A stretch of DNA of 64,000 bases from Streptomyces albus subsp. albus (GTDB lineage: Bacteria > Actinomycetota > Actinomycetes > Streptomycetales > Streptomycetaceae). Shown here in pieces: positions 34,252-44,825 of this stretch. Both the position numbers and the translations under genes were made by a program. Every line of letters begins with the position of its first letter. Position 1 is the stretch's first letter. The stretch covers positions 53,756 through 117,755 of the forward strand of contig NZ_JODR01000023.1 in NCBI RefSeq assembly GCF_000725885.1, given 5' to 3'. The notes beneath the pieces were generated by a model that did no database searches, had not been told where the DNA came from, and worked only from the letters and a program-made list of their open reading frames with translations.

Positions 34252-37200
34252 GCCGCCGGCAGCTCTCCGGCCCGGACGTCCGGCGGCCGTCCGCCGATGC
34301 ACACACCCGGGCTTCGGGCAGCGCGCCGACCGGCGAACGCGGCCCGGGCGCCGGAGGAGGGACCACCCCGTGTGGCGAGCTCCCACCCGGGGAGTCCGCG
34401 GACCATGGGCCAGGGAAGGAGGAACCGCAGGATCTGCGGCTGGTCGTACCGGCGCTCGCGGCCTGGGCCGCCGCAGCCCTGGCCCTGGGCGCCTCGGGCA
34501 CGCGGGCGGCGATGGGCACCGCCGTATGCGCTCTCGCCGGACTGCTTCTGCTGGGCGCGGCGTTCGTGAGGATGAGCCGGGACGACACTGGGGCGACGGC
34601 TGCGGCTGCTGGGACGGCTGCGGCGGCTCCAGCGGTTTCGGCTGCCCCGGAGGCGCCAGTTGTCCCGGTGGTGCGGGGAGGGCAGCCCGGATCGTCCAGC
34701 GGGCCGGGAGCGGTGTCCGACTCCTCCGGTCCGGCCCCGCCAGCGGCGGCGGCGCAAGGGCAGGGGGCACCGTCGGCAGCGGCGCCGCCACCGGCACCGT
34801 CCGCAGCCCCGCGAGCCGCGCGCAACGCGACCCGGCGAACAGGCCTCCTGGGCGACCGGAGGCTGCTGGCAGGTGCTGCGGTCAGCCTGCTGTGCGCGGC
34901 GGCTGCAGGCGGCACCGCCGCCCTGCATGCGGCGGATCTGCACAGGGGGCCGTTGCCCGAGCTGGCGCAGCGCCGGGCGGCGGCGACGGTGGAGGTGACC
35001 GTGCAAGAGGACCCGCGTGCGCTCAGGCCGCGGGTGCGGGGAGCACAGCAGTCGTCGGGGCTGATCATGGTGCGCGCCCAGGCGGACACCCTCACGGATG
35101 CGGGCGGTGTCCGCACCCGGGTGCGGACACCGGTGCTGCTGCTGGTCAGGACGGACGGGGCCACCGCGCGTACGCGCACGGCGTGGCTGCGGCTGCTGCC
35201 TTCCACGCGGTTGCGGATGCGGGCGGAAATGATGCCCCCCGCCGGTGACAGGCCGGGCGGCCAGGACGTGGCGGCGGTACTGCGCGCGGGCCCGGGGCCG
35301 CCCGAGGTGATGGCCGGACCGACTGCGGTGCAGCGGGCGGCGGGAGAGCTGCGGGCGGGGCTGCGCAAGGCGAGCGATGGCCTGGGGGAGGACGCGCGAG
35401 GGCTGCTGCCGGGATTGGTGGTCGGGGACACCTCACGGCTGAGCCCGGAGCTGGACGAGGCCTTCCGCGCCACCGACATGACGCATTTGACGGCTGTGAG
35501 CGGGGCCAACCTCTCGATCCTGCTGGTGCTGCTCATCGGTCCGCCGGGGATCGCGCACCTGGCGGAGCGGCGGGGGCTGGCGCCCCGGCTCGGTCTGCCG
35601 TTGCGTACCACGGCGGTGGTGGCGGCCTTGCTGACGCTGGGTTTCGTGGTGGTGTGCCGCCCGGAGCCGAGCGTGCTGAGGGCGGCGGCGTGCGGGCTGA
35701 TCACCGTCTGGGCGATCGGTACCGGGCGGCGGCGGTCGCTGCTGCCCGCGCTCGCCGCCGCGGTGCTGGCGCTGCTCTTCTACGACCCCTGGCTGGCTCG
35801 GGACTTCGGCTTCCTGCTCTCCGTGCTGGCCACCGGCTCCCTGCTGACGCTGGCGCCTCGCTGGTCGGCGGGGCTGCGGCGCAGAGGGTGCCCGGGGCGG
35901 TTGGCGGAGGCGCTGGCAGCCGCGGCTGCGGCACAGACGGTGTGTGCGCCGGTGGTCGTCGTGCTGGCCGCGCACGTGAGCCTGGTGGCGGTGCCGTGCA
36001 ATCTGCTGGCGGAGTTCGCCGTCGCACCGGCCACGGTGCTCGGGTTCGCGGCGCTGGTGGCGGCGCCGTTCGGGATGCCGGTGGCGAAAGGGTGCGCGTG
36101 GCTGGCGGGCTGGCCCGTGGAGGCCATCGCGGAGATCGCGCGGACGGGTGCGTCACTGCCCGGTGCGGAGATGAGCTGGCCCGGTTCGTGGGCGGGGGCG
36201 CTGGGGCTTGCGGTGGTGTCGGTCGTGCTGTGGCTGGTCGTGGTCCGGTTGCGGTTGCCGGGCAGGCCGTGGCTGTGTGCCGTTGGCGCGCTCGCACTGC
36301 TGGTGGCGCTGGTGCGGCCGGCGCCTCTGGTGCGGCCGTTCACGGGATGGCCGCCGGTGGGCTGGCGGGTGGTGGCCTGCGACGTGGGGCAGGGGGACGC
36401 CCTGGTGCTCGCGGCGGACGCGGGGCGCGGCGGCGGGGGCGGTGCCGTGGTGGTGGACGCCGGCCCGGAGCCCCGCGCCGTGGACAGGTGCCTGCGCGGG
36501 CTGGGTGTGCGGTCGGTGCCGCTGGTGGTGCTCACCCATTTCCACGCCGACCATGTGGCGGGGCTGCCAGGTGTGCTGCGGGGGCGGAGAGTGGGGGAGA
36601 TCCGGACGACGGGGCTGGCGCAGCCGGCGGACCAGGCCGCGTTCGTGCGCAGGACGGCGCGGGAGGCCGGGGTACCGGTGACCGCCGCGTACGCCGGGGA
36701 GCGGGGCCGGAACGGGGATCTGCGCTGGGAGGTCGTATGGCCCCTGCCACCGTCCGGCACCGTCGGGGGGAACGGCGCCCCGGGCGGCAGCGCGGCCGGA
36801 AACGTGGGCGGGACAGGGAGTGCCGGCTGGGGCGGTGGGTCGGAGGAGGGCGGGGCGGGGGCCAACGATGCGAGCGTCACCCTGCTCGTCCGCACGGGAG
36901 GGCTGAGCGTGTTCCTGCCGGGTGACCTCGAACCTGACGCGCAGCAGGCCCTGTTGGCCCAGCGCCCCGATCTGCCCCGGGTCGATGTGCTGAAGGTCGC
37001 CCATCACGGGTCCCGGTTCCAGGACCCGGAGCTGCTGCGGCGTCTGCGGCCCCGGGTGGCGCTCGTCTCGGCCGGGTCGGACAACCCCTACGGGCATCCG
37101 GCCCGCGAGACGCTGGGGACGCTGGCCGCGGCCGGGGTGCTGGTCGCGCGTACGGACCGGCACGGGGAGCTGGCACTCGTGGACAGGCCCGACGGGACGC

Positions 37201-38765
37201 CCGCCGTGGTGACGCGGCGTGGCAGTCCGGGGGCGGACGACGGCGCCCCGATGCCGCCTGTCCCCGCTTCCGGGCAGGGGGCCGGGGCGCCGGAACGGGC
37301 CGGGCGGACCCGTCGCCGTTCCCTTCCGTCCTGTGGCGGCCCGGCATCCGCGGCGGGTGGCCGCCGGCCGGGCGGGGGCGGGGTCAGTCGCGCTCCAGCC
37401 AGCCTTCGTGTGCGGCGGCGAGGGAGTCGAGCAGGGCGGGGTCGTGGAGGCCGTCGGGATCTTCGAGCACCACCAGCCACTGGGCGTCCTCGGCGTCGTC
37501 CTCGCCGGCCAGCGCGTCCCGCACGAGCTCCGGCTCTTCGCTCAGATCCAGGCGCGCCTCCAGTTCGGCGGCCACTTCCTCGGCCGCGTCCCGGTCGGGC
37601 AGCACCAGTACATGCCGTACGTCGCTCACCTCGGCATTGTCCCAGTGACGGGTGGCGCGGTGTGCGCGGGCCGGTCCCGGGGCTGCCGTGCGGACCGGTC
37701 CCGGGGGCCGCCCGCGGACCGGTGCCGGGGAGAGGGCGGGGCAGGGTGTCGGCGGGGCGTGGGATGCTGTTCGCGATGGCTGGTAAGCGGAAGAAGACCT
37801 CGGACGATCCCCTCGCCCCCGTGACCGTGGCGGTGGGCCAGGAGGAGCTGCTCGTCGAACGGGCCGTGCGTGTGGTGATCGACGCGGCGCGCGCCGCAGA
37901 CGCGGACACGGACGTGCGGGATCTGGCGCCCGGCGATCTCCAACCGGGCACTCTCGCCGAGCTGACCAGCCCCTCGCTGTTCGCGGAGCGGAAGGTCGTC
38001 GTGGTGCGGGCGGCGCAGGATCTCGCGGCGGACACCGTCAAGGACGTGAAGGCGTATCTGGCGGCGCCCGTCGAGGAGATCACCCTCGTCCTCGTCCACG
38101 CGGGCGGGGCCAAGGGCAAGGGACTGCTCGACGCCGCGCGCAAGGCGGGGGCGCGTGAGGTCGAATGCCCGAAGATGACCAAGCCCGCCGACCGGCTGGC
38201 CTTCGTCCGGGGAGAGTTCCGGACGCTGGGGCGGTCGGCGACGGCCGAGGCGTGCCAGGCACTGGTCGACGCGATCGGCAGTGATCTGCGGGAGCTGGCC
38301 TCGGCGTGTGCGCAGCTGACCGCCGACGTCGAGGGCACGATCGACGAGGCCGTGGTCGGGCGCTACTACACGGGCAGGGCGGAGGCGTCCAGCTTCACGG
38401 TCGCCGACCGGGCGGTCGAGGGGAAGGCCGCCGAGGCACTGGAGACGCTGCGCTGGGCCGTGGCCACGGGAGTGGCACCGGTACTGATCACCAGCGCACT
38501 GGCCCAGGGCGTGCGGGCGATCGGCAAGCTGGCGGGGGCGCCGCGTGGTGCGCGGCCGGGCGATCTCGCCCGTGAGCTGGGCATGCCTCCGTGGAAGATC
38601 GACCGGGTGCGGCAGCAGATGCGGGGCTGGACGCCGGACGGTGTGGCCACCGCGTTGCGCGCCGTCGCCGAGGCGGACGCCGCGGTCAAGGGAGCCGGCA
38701 GCGATCCGGAGTACGCGCTGGAGAAAGCGGTCGTCACCATCGCGAACGCAGCCCGCGCCCGCTGA
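34248..38765 (+). CDS. comEC: ComEC/Rec2-type DNA channel protein; frame runs on into holA
   Basis: ComEC forms the membrane channel for DNA uptake. The homologous part covers residues 1 to about 990: N-terminal helices, Competence domain (VVGDTSRLSPELDEAFRATD, MTHLTAVSGANLSILLVL), several helices, then a metallo-beta-lactamase domain (LTHFHADHVAGLPG near 764, and KVAHHGSRFQDPELLRRLRP, GHPARETLG). GTG 34248 overlaps the comEA stop. No stop codon follows in this frame: it continues through Arg/Pro-rich translation antisense to a small gene and then, in frame, through the whole of holA to 38765 (1505 codons). Either the comEC stop was lost or there is a sequence error near 37230-37400. Functionally comEC should end near 37230. 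Confidence 0.85.
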   Translation: MSRRQLSGPDVRRPSADAHTRASGSAPTGERGPGAGGGTTPCGELPPGESADHGPGKEEPQDLRLVVPALAAWAAAALALGASGTRAAMGTAVCALAGLLLLGAAFVRMSRDDTGATAAAAGTAAAAPAVSAAPEAPVVPVVRGGQPGSSSGPGAVSDSSGPAPPAAAAQGQGAPSAAAPPPAPSAAPRAARNATRRTGLLGDRRLLAGAAVSLLCAAAAGGTAALHAADLHRGPLPELAQRRAAATVEVTVQEDPRALRPRVRGAQQSSGLIMVRAQADTLTDAGGVRTRVRTPVLLLVRTDGATARTRTAWLRLLPSTRLRMRAEMMPPAGDRPGGQDVAAVLRAGPGPPEVMAGPTAVQRAAGELRAGLRKASDGLGEDARGLLPGLVVGDTSRLSPELDEAFRATDMTHLTAVSGANLSILLVLLIGPPGIAHLAERRGLAPRLGLPLRTTAVVAALLTLGFVVVCRPEPSVLRAAACGLITVWAIGTGRRRSLLPALAAAVLALLFYDPWLARDFGFLLSVLATGSLLTLAPRWSAGLRRRGCPGRLAEALAAAAAAQTVCAPVVVVLAAHVSLVAVPCNLLAEFAVAPATVLGFAALVAAPFGMPVAKGCAWLAGWPVEAIAEIARTGASLPGAEMSWPGSWAGALGLAVVSVVLWLVVVRLRLPGRPWLCAVGALALLVALVRPAPLVRPFTGWPPVGWRVVACDVGQGDALVLAADAGRGGGGGAVVVDAGPEPRAVDRCLRGLGVRSVPLVVLTHFHADHVAGLPGVLRGRRVGEIRTTGLAQPADQAAFVRRTAREAGVPVTAAYAGERGRNGDLRWEVVWPLPPSGTVGGNGAPGGSAAGNVGGTGSAGWGGGSEEGGAGANDASVTLLVRTGGLSVFLPGDLEPDAQQALLAQRPDLPRVDVLKVAHHGSRFQDPELLRRLRPRVALVSAGSDNPYGHPARETLGTLAAAGVLVARTDRHGELALVDRPDGTPAVVTRRGSPGADDGAPMPPVPASGQGAGAPERAGRTRRRSLPSCGGPASAAGGRRPGGGGVSRAPASLRVRRRGSRAGRGRGGRRDLRAPPATGRPRRRPRRPARPARAPALRSDPGAPPVRRPLPRPRPGRAAPVHAVRRSPRHCPSDGWRGVRGPVPGLPCGPVPGAARGPVPGRGRGRVSAGRGMLFAMAGKRKKTSDDPLAPVTVAVGQEELLVERAVRVVIDAARAADADTDVRDLAPGDLQPGTLAELTSPSLFAERKVVVVRAAQDLAADTVKDVKAYLAAPVEEITLVLVHAGGAKGKGLLDAARKAGAREVECPKMTKPADRLAFVRGEFRTLGRSATAEACQALVDAIGSDLRELASACAQLTADVEGTIDEAVVGRYYTGRAEASSFTVADRAVEGKAAEALETLRWAVATGVAPVLITSALAQGVRAIGKLAGAPRGARPGDLARELGMPPWKIDRVRQQMRGWTPDGVATALRAVAEADAAVKGAGSDPEYALEKAVVTIANAARAR
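37384..37629 (-). CDS. Small conserved acidic protein, unknown function
   Basis: 81 aa, very acidic: MSDVRHVLVLPDRDAAEEVA, ELEARLDLSEEPELVRDALA, ending HEGWLERD. It begins like a compact alpha/beta domain with no membrane segment or metal site. I recall homologues encoded antisense between comEC and holA in Streptomyces, which supports it as a real gene and marks the normal end of comEC. It is embedded opposite the run-on comEC frame. Confidence 0.7.
   Translation of the reverse strand: MSDVRHVLVLPDRDAAEEVAAELEARLDLSEEPELVRDALAGEDDAEDAQWLVVLEDPDGLHDPALLDSLAAAHEGWLERD
37763..37768 (+). promoter_or_regulatory. Possible -10 box of holA
   Basis: GATGCT ends 7 nt before the holA ATG, the same spacing as the other leaderless starts here. 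It suggests holA keeps its own initiation despite being in frame with comEC. Confidence 0.3.
37776..38765 (+). CDS. holA: DNA polymerase III subunit delta
   Basis: Clamp-loader wrench subunit that opens the beta sliding clamp. 329 aa from ATG 37776, starting MAGKRKKTSDDPLAPVTVAV. Family features: VGQEELLVERAVRVVIDAAR, LTSPSLFAERKVVVVRAAQD, EITLVLVHAGGAKGKGLLDA, CPKMTKPADRLAFVRGEF, and the C-terminal PPWKIDRVRQQMRGWTPDGV. The gene lies in the same frame as comEC with no stop between. The homology starts at this ATG, and a -10-like GATGCT lies 7 nt upstream, so independent translation is more likely than a true fusion. Confidence 0.93.
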   Translation: MAGKRKKTSDDPLAPVTVAVGQEELLVERAVRVVIDAARAADADTDVRDLAPGDLQPGTLAELTSPSLFAERKVVVVRAAQDLAADTVKDVKAYLAAPVEEITLVLVHAGGAKGKGLLDAARKAGAREVECPKMTKPADRLAFVRGEFRTLGRSATAEACQALVDAIGSDLRELASACAQLTADVEGTIDEAVVGRYYTGRAEASSFTVADRAVEGKAAEALETLRWAVATGVAPVLITSALAQGVRAIGKLAGAPRGARPGDLARELGMPPWKIDRVRQQMRGWTPDGVATALRAVAEADAAVKGAGSDPEYALEKAVVTIANAARAR

Positions 38766-39194
38766 CCAGCCACCTGGCGGGGCAGGCCCTGGGTCAAGGG
38801 ACGGGGCCCGCCGCCCATGGTGCACCTGACGCTCCCCGGCGCCGCCCCCGCAAGCGGCGGCAGCCCTCACCACCACGCCGCCGCGTAGCTGTCGAGCCCG
38901 TCGAGCGCGACCGTCGCCTCCCAGACGCCGGGCCCGCCCCGCCGCGCGCAACGGCACTCGACGCACGCGCCCCAACGCTTCCGGCAACGCCGAAGGCCCC
39001 GCGACCCTGGGGAAGGGGTCGGGCGGGGCCTTCGGTTCCGTGCTGTGTGGTGCGCCGCACCCGCGTGGCGAACGCAGGCCGCGTGCGGCGCGGAGTGGTG
39101 AGGTCTCAAGCGGTGGCTCGGGCGTACGGCGGATGAGAGAGGGCCCGCCTCATGGTGCCGGAGCCGGTCGTGGACCCGTCGGGCTGTGCGGAGG
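38766..39194. other. Gene-free region between convergent holA and rpsT
   Basis: About 430 nt containing the bidirectional terminator at 38990-39035 and otherwise nothing supportable. Confidence 0.6.
38990..39035. terminator. Bidirectional terminator between holA and rpsT
   Basis: Perfect 13-bp stem CCGAAGGCCCCGC (38990-39002) with 39023-39035. The 20-nt loop contains a second stem GACCC/GGGTC (39003-39007 with 39016-39020). Confidence 0.8.
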
Positions 39195-39461
39195 TCAGCC
39201 CTGGATGGAGGCGACGTGCTTGGCCAGCGCGGCCTTCTTGTTGGCGGCGTTGTTCTTGTGCAGCACGCCCTTGCTGACGGCCTTGTCCAGCTTGCGGGCG
39301 GCGTTACGCTGGGCCTCGGTGGCCTTGGCGGCGTCGCCGGCGGCCACGGCCTCGCGGGTGCGACGGATCGCGGTCTTCAGCTCGGACTTGACGGCCTTGT
39401 TGCGCTGCCGCGCCTTCTCGTTGGTCTTGTTCCGCTTGATCTGGGACTTGATGTTCGCCAC
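39195..39461 (-). CDS. rpsT: 30S ribosomal protein S20
   Basis: 88 aa, the usual length: [20 protein letters not shown], then [20 protein letters not shown] and [20 protein letters not shown]. It binds 16S rRNA early in 30S assembly. The GTG at 39461 is chosen because the family starts (M)ANIKSQIKR; the frame is open upstream but that is leader. rpsT is divergent from lepA, a common actinobacterial pairing. Confidence 0.97.
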   Translation of the reverse strand: MANIKSQIKRNKTNEKARQRNKAVKSELKTAIRRTREAVAAGDAAKATEAQRNAARKLDKAVSKGVLHKNNAANKKAALAKHVASIQG

Positions 39462-39570
39462 GAAAGAGCCTTTGCGGTTCGGAGTTTCACACACAGGTGC
39501 CGACGGGCACCGCATCAGTGCCATAAGGCACAGTCGCCCAGGCTACCAGCCGGGTGCGGGCCCCTCCCAA
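39462..39570 (-). promoter_or_regulatory. rpsT promoter and structured leader
   Basis: On the minus strand TTGGGA (39570-39565) and TAGCCT (39545-39540), spacer 19, are candidate -35/-10 boxes. The roughly 70-nt leader holds two small hairpins: GTGCC/GGCAC (39518-39522 with 39527-39531) and GGTGCC/GGCACC (39496-39501 with 39506-39511). These could be a target for S20 autoregulation (inference). Confidence 0.4.
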
Positions 39571-39693
39571 TCCGGTCGGTCCCCCGTGCGCATGGGACCA
39601 TGGTGTGCGACACACCCTCTCACGGCGGCGCCGTCCGGCGCCCCGTGGACGTAGCCCCGAGAACCCGACAGGCCAGAACCGACAGGACACTGC

Positions 39694-41565
<1,872 letters not shown>

Positions 41566-41616
41566 CCGTTCCCGGGCGGGAGGGCGGTGTCACGCTCCGT
41601 TCCCGGCATGTTCCGC

Positions 41617-41648
41617 GCAGCAGCCCCCTTACGTAAGGGGGCTGCTGC
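41617..41648 (+). terminator. Terminator after lepA (32-bp perfect palindrome)
   Basis: GCAGCAGCCCCCTTAC (41617-41632) is followed directly by its exact complement (41633-41648), then CTTTAG. Confidence 0.85.
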
Positions 41649-41673
41649 CTTTAGTCTGATCACTGCTCAGTAG

Positions 41674-41688
41674 TTACTCGTGAGTCAT
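41674..41688. promoter_or_regulatory. Candidate operator upstream of the acyl-CoA synthetase gene
   Basis: TTACTCGTGAGTCAT contains the dyad ACTC-GT-GAGT and a near-palindromic TTAC...GTCA frame. It lies about 130 nt before the synthetase start in a locally AT-richer patch. A TetR-type fatty-acid regulator is a plausible binder but this is not proven. Confidence 0.35.
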
Positions 41689-41815
41689 AAGCGCGGGCCG
41701 CGCCTGCCGGACGCGGCGCGCACATGGCCGAGCGCGGCGCACGGCGGATCGCAGGACGCACGGCCGCGCGGCGTGCAGGACGCAGAACGCAAGGATGCGG
41801 GCCCCGGAGGATGGC

Positions 41816-43705
41816 GTGAGCGACACACAGTCCCTGATCGACAACCGGCCGCCTTCCGTGGCGACCCTCTTCCTGGAGCGGGTCGAGGCCACCCCCGACG
41901 CGGAGGCCTACCGATACCCGGTCATCCGGCCGGGGGGCGGCGAGGGCCCGGACAAGTGGCGCTCCTACAGCTGGCGCGAGGCCGCGGAGCGGGTCTTCTC
42001 GATCGCGGCGGGGCTGATGGACCTGGGGATCCGCTCGGAGGAGCGGGTCGCCATCGCCTCCGGCACGCGGATCGAGTGGATCCTCGCGGACCTGGGGATC
42101 CTGTGCGCGGGCGCGGCCACCACGACCGTCTACCCGAGCACCAACGCCTCCGAGACGGCCTACATCCTGGCCGACTCCGGCAGCAGGGTGCTGATCGCCG
42201 AGGACGCCTCGCAGCTGGCCAAGGTCCGCGCCCACCGGGACGAACTGCCCGAGCTGGCGCATGTGGTGCTGCTCGACGGGGAGCCCGGGGCCGAGGACAC
42301 CGAGGACGGCTGGGTGCTCGGTTTCGCGGAGCTGGAGCGCCGGGGCGCCGCCTACCGCGAGAAGCACCCGGACGCGATCGCCGAGACGGTGCGCGGCCTG
42401 CGCGCGGACCAGCTGGCCACCCTCATCTACACCTCCGGCACGACGGGCCGGCCCAAGGGCGTCCGGCTGGCGCAGGACGCCTGGTCCTACATGGCCAAGG
42501 CGGTGCCGCTCTCCGGTCTGCTGAACGCCGACGACGTGCAGTACCTGTGGCTGCCGCTGGCGCACGTCTTCGGCAAGATGCTGATCTCGGTGCAGATCGA
42601 CTCGGGGCACGTCGTGGCGGTGGACGGCCGCGTCGACAAGATCATCGACAATCTGCCGGTGGTCCAGCCGACGAAGATGTGCGCGGTGCCGCGGATCTTC
42701 GAGAAGGTCTACAACGGAGTGGCGCAGAAGGCGCGGGCCGGCGGCCCGGCCAAGTACAAGATCTTCCTGTGGGCCGCCGAGGTGGCCCGCGAGTACGCCA
42801 GGACGGCGCAGGACAACCAGCGCCGGACGGGAGTGGCCGACGTCCCCGCCGGGCTGCGGGTCAAGCACGCCATCGCCGACCGGCTCGTCTACAGCAAGCT
42901 GCGCGAGGCGTTCGGCGGCCGGATGGTCGGCTGTGTCTCGGGTTCGGCCGCGCTCGCCCCGGAACTGGGCTACTTCTTCGCGGGCGCGGGCATCCCCGTG
43001 CTGGAGGGGTACGGCCTCACCGAGTCGTCCGCGGCCAGTTTCTGCAACCGCAGCGACAACTTCCGCACCGGTACGGTCGGCAAGCCCTTCCCGGGCACCG
43101 AGGTGCGGATCGCCGACGACGGCGAGATCCTGCTGCGCGGCCCCGGCATCATGCAGGGCTACCACGGGCTCCCGGACAAGACCGCGGAGGTGCTGGAGGA
43201 GGACGGCTGGTTCCACACCGGCGACATCGGCGAGCTGTCCGACGACGGATACCTGCGCATCACCGACCGCAAGAAGGACCTCATCAAGACCTCGGGCGGC
43301 AAGTACATCGCGCCGGCCGAGGTGGAGGGCCGCTTCAAGGCGCTCTGCCCGTACGTCTCCAACATCCTGGTGCACGGCGCGGGCCGGAACTTCTGCACCG
43401 CGCTGATCGCCCTCGACGAGCCGGCCGTGACGGGCTGGGCGGCGCAGCAGGAGGACCTCAAGGGGAAGCCGTACGCGGAGATCGTCGCATCGCCGCAGGT
43501 GCGGGCGCTGGTGGAGGGCTACGTCGAGGAGCTGAACCAGGGCCTCCAGCGCTGGCAGACGATCAAGAAGTTCCGCATCCTGCCGCGTGACCTGGACATC
43601 GAGCACGGCGAGCTGACGCCCAGCCTGAAGATGAAACGGCCGGTGGTGGAGAAGAAGTTCGGCGACCTGATCGAGGAGATGTACGAGGGGACGCGCGAGC
43701 GCTGA
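41816..43705 (+). CDS. Long-chain fatty-acid-CoA ligase (AMP-binding, FadD15-like)
   Basis: Activates fatty acids to acyl-CoA through acyl-AMP. 629 aa. Motifs in order: P-loop-like YTSGTTGRPKG (about 210), LPLAHVFGKM, GYGLTESSAASFCNR, the aspartate motif GWFHTGDIGEL, DRKKDLIKTSGGKYIAPAEV for the hinge and adenine contacts, and the catalytic Lys region PSLKMKRPVVEKKF. GTG 41816 is chosen for GGAGG 6 nt upstream; an ATG 21 nt earlier lacks one. A dyad at 41674-41688 may be its operator. Confidence 0.93.
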   Translation: MSDTQSLIDNRPPSVATLFLERVEATPDAEAYRYPVIRPGGGEGPDKWRSYSWREAAERVFSIAAGLMDLGIRSEERVAIASGTRIEWILADLGILCAGAATTTVYPSTNASETAYILADSGSRVLIAEDASQLAKVRAHRDELPELAHVVLLDGEPGAEDTEDGWVLGFAELERRGAAYREKHPDAIAETVRGLRADQLATLIYTSGTTGRPKGVRLAQDAWSYMAKAVPLSGLLNADDVQYLWLPLAHVFGKMLISVQIDSGHVVAVDGRVDKIIDNLPVVQPTKMCAVPRIFEKVYNGVAQKARAGGPAKYKIFLWAAEVAREYARTAQDNQRRTGVADVPAGLRVKHAIADRLVYSKLREAFGGRMVGCVSGSAALAPELGYFFAGAGIPVLEGYGLTESSAASFCNRSDNFRTGTVGKPFPGTEVRIADDGEILLRGPGIMQGYHGLPDKTAEVLEEDGWFHTGDIGELSDDGYLRITDRKKDLIKTSGGKYIAPAEVEGRFKALCPYVSNILVHGAGRNFCTALIALDEPAVTGWAAQQEDLKGKPYAEIVASPQVRALVEGYVEELNQGLQRWQTIKKFRILPRDLDIEHGELTPSLKMKRPVVEKKFGDLIEEMYEGTRER

Positions 43706-43805
43706 CCCCGCGCGCCCTCGCCCGCACCCGGCGCCTCTCCGTCCGGCCCTGCCCTCGCCCGCGTCGGGCGCCCTCCCGTCCGGCGCCCCCCGCCCCACCA
43801 GCCGG

Positions 43806-43870
43806 CTCGCGTCCGGTCGCCCTCCGGCTTGTGTCCGGTCGCCCTCCGGCTCGTGTCCGGTCGCGCTCCC
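43806..43870. repeat. Three 22-bp tandem repeats
   Basis: Units at 43806-43827, 43828-43849 and 43850-43870 share (C/T)GTGTCCGGTCGCCCTCCGG with single changes. They lie between the convergent acyl-CoA ligase and response-regulator genes. Related sequence occurs at 46634-46705. Confidence 0.8.
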
Positions 43871-43912
43871 ACCCCGCGTCCCGTCGCCCGTCCGGCGCGG
43901 GGCGCGGGCCGT

Positions 43913-44524
43913 TCAGACGCCGCGCAGACCGTCCAGCGCGTCGGCCAGCGAGGCCACGTCACGGGCGAGCCGGGCGGCGTCGGTGCCGCCGTCGGCCGCC
44001 AGTGTGCTCTCCACCACCTCCAGGCGGCGCGCGAAGTCGTCGAGCCGGTACCGCTCCTCCTCCAACTGGTGCAGCCGGCGGCTCTTGCGGTGCAGGTCGA
44101 GGAAGACGGTCGCCTTGGTGCGCAGCACCCACGGGTCGAACGGTTTGGCCAGATAGTCCACCACGCCGGTCGCATAGCCGCGGAAGGCCAGCTTGCCCGC
44201 AGGCGCCTGCTGGTCGCCGGTGAGGAAGACGACCGGCACGTCCCTGGTCCGCTCGCGGTGCTTGATGCGCCGTGCCGTCTCGAAACCGTCCATGCCCGGC
44301 ATGGCCACATCCAGCAGGACGAGGGCGATGTCGTGCCGCTCCAGTGCCGCCATGGCCTCCTCGCCGGATCTGGCGCTCACGAGCGGCACCTGGAGGCCGG
44401 CCAGTACCGCCTCCAGTGCGACGAGGTTGTCCTCCATGTCGTCCACGAGCAGGATTCCGGCGTCGTGCGCGGCGGCGCCGGACAGTGGTGCGGTGCTGGT
44501 ACGCCCTGTGGGTCCCGTACTCAT
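43913..44524 (-). CDS. Response regulator with receiver domain and C-terminal coiled coil
   Basis: 203 aa. CheY-like receiver: acidic pair DD (28-29, ILLVDDMEDN), phospho-acceptor Asp72 (LVLLDVAMPGMDG), Thr102 (VVFLTGD) and Lys127 (YLAKPFDPWVL). After residue 132 there is a helical region LHRKSRRLHQLEEERYRLDD rather than a DNA-binding domain, as in regulators that act on a phosphatase or kinase. No histidine kinase is adjacent; the divergent neighbour is a SpoIIE-type phosphatase, so a partner-switch link is possible (inference). Confidence 0.88.
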   Translation of the reverse strand: MSTGPTGRTSTAPLSGAAAHDAGILLVDDMEDNLVALEAVLAGLQVPLVSARSGEEAMAALERHDIALVLLDVAMPGMDGFETARRIKHRERTRDVPVVFLTGDQQAPAGKLAFRGYATGVVDYLAKPFDPWVLRTKATVFLDLHRKSRRLHQLEEERYRLDDFARRLEVVESTLAADGGTDAARLARDVASLADALDGLRGV

Positions 44525-44825
44525 CGTCCCCGTTGACTTCCGCTTTCGCTCTGTTGGTTGATTCTCGAAGTGGTCAGGAAATCGTGCACGGTACCCGGCG
44601 GCGGCGCCGTGTCAACCGCCGGGGTGCCCCGGCGGCCCGGGCGGCTGCCGGACGGGTAAGGCCGGGGGCCGGGACCGACCGGGTCGGCGGGGAAAGCCGG
44701 GGAGAATTCCGGCCACAGTTTTTGTGACACCACGCGTATGTGCCTGCCCTTTCTGTCACCCTTGCTCTACCGTCGCTCCACCGCGCCGAGCGGCGCGCAG
44801 GCAACAGCGGGGAGGCGGGGGCGTC
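44525..44825. other. Divergent intergenic region, response regulator / SpoIIE phosphatase
   Basis: 301 nt with a perfect inverted repeat CCGCCGGGG-TG-CCCCGGCGG (44616-44635) and AT-richer ends. TACCGT near 44769 is a possible -10 for the phosphatase gene. No gene inside. Confidence 0.45.
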
